Source of the DNA: an uncultured Candidatus Nemicrothrix sp.
Lineage (GTDB): Bacteria > Actinomycetota > Acidimicrobiia > Acidimicrobiales > UBA8592
Reading direction: 5' to 3'
DNA length: 16,515 nt
Assembly (NCBI GenBank): GCA_913046155.1
Contig: CAJWRY010000020.1
Location: forward strand, 1-16,515
In this document: one piece after another, positions 13,932 through 16,515 of the stretch
How the letters are laid out: every line of letters begins with the position of its first letter
How positions within the stretch are numbered: the first letter of the stretch is position 1
Notes under the pieces: generated by a model
Database searches by the model: none
Seen by the model: the letters and a program-made list of their open reading frames with translations, nothing else
Told to the model about the DNA's origin: nothing
Program-made: the position numbers and the translations under genes

Positions 13932-14976
13932 ATCTCTTCTGATGAGAATTGCTTAGTAGATAATTTACGAGTTCATCGTACGGTACGCCGGTTGCGCTCC
14001 AAAGCTTTGGATACATAGAAATTGGTGTGAATCCGGGCATGGTATTTATTTCGTTGACTAGCCATTCATTCTCTGATTTCTCGTAAAAGAAATCAACTCG
14101 TGCGAGGTCTCGACAATTTAATAACTTGAATACTTTTCTTGCAAGGTCTTGGACCTTTAGTATTTCGTCATCTGTTAATGGGGCTGGGATCTGGAGAGTC
14201 GCACCGTCTTCATATTTATCTTCGTAATCATAAAAATCTGCGCCTGGGGTGATCTCTCCCGGGACAGATGCTTTCGGCTCTCCGTCTTCGAGAATTGCTA
14301 CTTCGATTTCTCTTCCGGTGATTGCTTCTTCAATTATTATCCACTCATCGTATTTTGCTGCTTCTAAAAGTGCTTTTTTTATGTTCTTTCGGTCGGTAAC
14401 CTTTGAGATTCCGATAGAAGATCCCATATTTGCCGGTTTGACAAATAAGTCACCATCTATGCCTATGGAATGTTCTTTCAGGTTAGTGATTGAGCTCTTG
14501 TGAACACTTACCCATTTAGTTTGCGGTATGTTGTGTGCGTATAGCAGTTCTTTACATTTTATTTTGTCCATGCATAGTGCTGAAGATAGAACACCACTCC
14601 CGACGTAGGTAATGTCAAAGAGTTCAAGTAGTCCTTGTATGGTGCCGTCTTCCCCATTTGGCCCATGAAGAATTGGAAAGACAATTAGTTTCATTGAATT
14701 GAATGCAGAAAGGTACTCAATGGGATTTATTTGGTGCCCCTCAATTGGGAGAGGCTGATTAAGTTTGGATTGATCCTGCGACGAAAGGTCACGTTTAAAC
14801 TCATACCAAAGCCCAGATTTATCAATAGCTACCAAATGAGTTTCGTATCTTCTGAGATCTATAGACTTAACAGCATGAAGTGCCGATGTGCGCGACACCT
14901 CATGTTCCGGAGAATCCCCTCCGTACAGTACAACTACTTTGAGTCTTTCCTTTGTATCGCCATCAGTTAAGTTCAC
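13921..14976 (-). CDS. ddl: D-alanine--D-alanine ligase
   Basis: Cytoplasmic ATP-grasp enzyme that joins two D-alanines for the peptidoglycan stem peptide. Motifs in order are VVVLYGGDSPEHEVS at the N-terminus, VFPILHGPNGEDGTIQG, YVGSGVLSSALCMDK, VKPANMGSSIGISKV, EEAITGREIEVAILED, DLARVDFF and the Mg-binding/closing VNEINTMPGFTPISMYPKLW. The frame is open to 15027, but I prefer GTG at 14974-14976. It overlaps the TGA of the upstream hydrolase as GTGA, gives 351 residues and places the GG(D)SPEHEVS motif at the usual distance from the N-terminus. The longer form would run 55 nt into the hydrolase gene. It is not beside murF or another cell-wall gene here. The gene ends inside the last 11 bp of the convergent tetR. 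D-Ala-D-Lac activity is unlikely but not excluded. Confidence 0.94.
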   Translation of the reverse strand: MNLTDGDTKERLKVVVLYGGDSPEHEVSRTSALHAVKSIDLRRYETHLVAIDKSGLWYEFKRDLSSQDQSKLNQPLPIEGHQINPIEYLSAFNSMKLIVFPILHGPNGEDGTIQGLLELFDITYVGSGVLSSALCMDKIKCKELLYAHNIPQTKWVSVHKSSITNLKEHSIGIDGDLFVKPANMGSSIGISKVTDRKNIKKALLEAAKYDEWIIIEEAITGREIEVAILEDGEPKASVPGEITPGADFYDYEDKYEDGATLQIPAPLTDDEILKVQDLARKVFKLLNCRDLARVDFFYEKSENEWLVNEINTMPGFTPISMYPKLWSATGVPYDELVNYLLSNSHQKRFKE

Positions 14977-15776
14977 GCCTTTAGCGTATCGCTTTCTGAC
15001 ACAAGAAAAGATATGATCGCTGGCCAAGCCTGTTTATCTTGCATGAGGAAGAGATGACCGCCTTCAAAGATCTGCAGTTGGGAATTCTTAATTAATCTAT
15101 GGATCTCTAATAGATTTTTAAGGGGTGCAATATCGTCATACCTCCCCCCGACAATCAATGTTTGGTGAGGGATACCTCTCAAACTATTTACACAGTCGTG
15201 CCCTGATCGTGCTTCAAGTTGGCGAGTTAAACCATCGGTTATCAAATGGGGAAACAGTCTTGTATTCGTATGTAATGCATCTTTGACCATATTCAGAATC
15301 GGGAGGTTCTCTTCGGGAATTTTGTATCTTGAATCTAGTAATTGAAGCCAAGATTCGATCTGATTTTTTGAGCTCGAAACTATTTTTCTTAAATCAAATG
15401 ACGAGAAATTATTGCCACCAGGTGATGTGCAAGCAAGTACTAACTTATTTACCTTGTGTGGAAAGCGCGTTACTAGGTGTTGGGCGACCATTCCTCCAAA
15501 GGAAATGCCTATTACGTTGACGCGATCTATTTCAAGACTTTCTAAAAGAGCTGCTGCATCATCAGCGTAATCTGCCATCGTATAAGCACCCTTAGGGCTC
15601 GCAGTTTGCCCTAGTCCGCGTTGGTCATAACGTAACACTCGGAAACCATTTAAAGTTGGATTTTCGGGTCTCGGGTTTCGAAGGTCGGCGCCAGTTCCAC
15701 TTATGATCAGCAACGGCGGCCCGTCACCTTTAATTTCGTAATATAGCTGGATGCCGTTTACTGTAATGAATGGCAT
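14973..15776 (-). CDS. Alpha/beta-hydrolase fold protein
   Basis: A 267-residue soluble hydrolase with no signal peptide. The N-terminal MPFITVNGIQLYYEIKGDGP and the RYDQRGLGQT turn are typical of esterase/lactonase-like members. The nucleophile elbow is GISFGG with Ser92, the acid is Asp214 or Asp215 in GGRYDDIAPL, and the base is His241 in FEGGHLFL, so the triad is complete. The family resembles 3-oxoadipate enol-lactonase and general carboxylesterases, but nothing fixes a substrate and no aromatic-degradation gene is nearby. It follows hppA by 26 bp and overlaps ddl by 4 nt (GTGA), suggesting co-transcription with ddl. The ATG at 15774-15776 lacks a strong Shine-Dalgarno; TATTAA (15786-15791, minus strand) 9 nt upstream could be a -10 box. 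Confidence 0.87.
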   Translation of the reverse strand: MPFITVNGIQLYYEIKGDGPPLLIISGTGADLRNPRPENPTLNGFRVLRYDQRGLGQTASPKGAYTMADYADDAAALLESLEIDRVNVIGISFGGMVAQHLVTRFPHKVNKLVLACTSPGGNNFSSFDLRKIVSSSKNQIESWLQLLDSRYKIPEENLPILNMVKDALHTNTRLFPHLITDGLTRQLEARSGHDCVNSLRGIPHQTLIVGGRYDDIAPLKNLLEIHRLIKNSQLQIFEGGHLFLMQDKQAWPAIISFLVSESDTLKA

Positions 15777-15802
15777 CCAGCCACATTAATACGAGCTTGC
15801 TC

Positions 15803-16515
15803 TTAGACGAAAGCTGAAGCAAAAACGAGTGACACAATGGTCATGACTTTGAGCAGAATGTTCATTGCCGGTCCTGAAGTATCCTTGAAGGGGTCCCCAA
15901 CAGTGTCTCCGACAACAGCTGCTTTGTGAGGATCAGAGCCCTTTCCTCCGTGGTTGCCGGCTTCAATATATTTTTTAGCATTATCCCATGCCCCTCCGGC
16001 ATTCGCCATAAATATTGCTAAAGCGAATCCGGTTACAAGCGCACCTGCCAATAGTCCGCCTAAAGCATCTATATCAATAAATCCGACAACCAACGGTACG
16101 ACAACGGCTAAGGAACCAGGGATAATCATTTCTTTAAGTGAAGCTTCTGTTGAGATTGCAACGCATCTAGCTGAGTCAGGGGTTACCCCTTCTTTCCCTT
16201 CCCGAAGCCCGGGGACCTCACGGAATTGACGTCGAACCTCTTCGATCATTGCCGTTGCAGCACGACCAACCGCATCAATTGTCAGTGCAGCAAAGAGGAA
16301 AGGAAGACCCGCGCCTAAGAATAATCCAATGAAGACATCAACTTCGCCTACGTTAAGGGTCAGCGATCCACCGGCTTGCTGGACTGCTAGTTCGAAGCTT
16401 TTGAATAGGGCAAGCGCTGTGAGAGCAGCAGACCCAACGGCAAATCCTTTTGCGATCGCTGCTGTTGTGTTTCCGAGGGAGTCTAAAGCGTCTGTGACTT
16501 CTCGAACTGATGGAT
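15803..16515 (-). CDS. hppA: Membrane-bound proton/sodium-pumping pyrophosphatase, C-terminal part
   Basis: The last 236 residues of an integral-membrane pyrophosphatase that couples PPi hydrolysis to cation export; the 5' part lies beyond the window edge. The frame is open from the edge: it begins with VREVTDALDSLGNTTAAIAK, continues KGFAVGSAALTAL, then membrane segments, VGRAATAMIEEVRRQF, ANAGGAWDNAKKYIE, and the conserved C-terminal SDPHKAAVVGDTVGDPFKDTSGP before a last hydrophobic helix. The ATG at 16249 is an internal Met, not a start. The GNTTAA segment has Ala where K+-independent enzymes carry Lys (the A460/K460 position), pointing to the K+-dependent class; H+ versus Na+ transport cannot be told from this part. 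It is upstream of the hydrolase and ddl on the same strand. Confidence 0.96.
   Translation of the reverse strand, partial: PSVREVTDALDSLGNTTAAIAKGFAVGSAALTALALFKSFELAVQQAGGSLTLNVGEVDVFIGLFLGAGLPFLFAALTIDAVGRAATAMIEEVRRQFREVPGLREGKEGVTPDSARCVAISTEASLKEMIIPGSLAVVVPLVVGFIDIDALGGLLAGALVTGFALAIFMANAGGAWDNAKKYIEAGNHGGKGSDPHKAAVVGDTVGDPFKDTSGPAMNILLKVMTIVSLVFASAFV

Noticed and set aside
14977..15027. Longer N-terminus for D-Ala-D-Ala ligase starting at 15027
   Set aside because: It would overlap the hydrolase gene by 55 nt and add 17 unconserved residues; the GTGA overlap start is the usual coupled arrangement.
15793..15802. GAGC-TT-GCTC inverted repeat after the pyrophosphatase stop
   Set aside because: Only 4 bp per arm with a 2-nt loop and no U-run; not a credible terminator.
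1..16515. Search by eye for CRISPR arrays, tRNA or rRNA genes, insertion sequences and toxin-antitoxin pairs
   Set aside because: No regularly spaced repeats, tRNA-like cloverleaf sequence, transposase motif or small gene pair was seen; nearly all bases are in the listed genes.

Overview
The window (about 16.5 kb, moderately low GC by eye, almost entirely coding) looks like a bacterial chromosome segment. No rRNA, tRNA, CRISPR array, insertion sequence or phage gene was seen, and no gene-free stretch reaches 300 bases. The gene set, the GTG/TTG starts and several apparently leaderless promoters fit a free-living actinobacterium-like lineage. A low-GC aquatic Acidimicrobiia relative is my best guess. 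It is an inference from gene content and protein style, not a database result.

Region 1 (1-2264, + strand) holds the 3' end of lepA, then dnaJ and rsmE: translation quality control, chaperone and rRNA methylation. dnaJ and rsmE overlap by 8 bp. rsmE ends 1 bp from the oppositely oriented citrate synthase gene.

Region 2 (2266-8285, - strand) is a central-carbon block, read in the order aconitase, LysR regulator, acyl-CoA carboxylase-type carboxyltransferase, citrate synthase. The gaps hold most of the regulatory signals. A 16-bp perfect inverted repeat made of two ATC-N9-GAT LysR boxes sits at the regulator's own promoter. Upstream of citrate synthase lie a CRP/GlxR-type site (TGTGA-N6-TCACT) and two AGAAA-N2-TTTCT palindromes spaced two helical turns apart.

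Region 3 (8381-13931) is the most distinctive. A tight - strand operon encodes a fatty acyl-CoA reductase fused to a HAD phosphatase-like domain, then a LarA/DUF2088 (nickel-pincer racemase-like) protein, then a PlsC-type acyltransferase, with 3-nt and 1-nt gaps. A divergent TetR gene shares its 42-bp promoter region, which contains a 14-bp palindrome. I read this as a TetR-controlled lipid pathway whose product is unknown. It is the best candidate here for an undescribed system, because the LarA homologue keeps the cofactor-anchoring Lys and His at LarA spacing but lacks the second catalytic His.

Region 4 (13921-16515, - strand) reads membrane pyrophosphatase (5' part outside the window), alpha/beta hydrolase, then D-Ala-D-Ala ligase. 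The last two are joined by a GTGA stop/start overlap. ddl and tetR converge with an 11-bp overlap.
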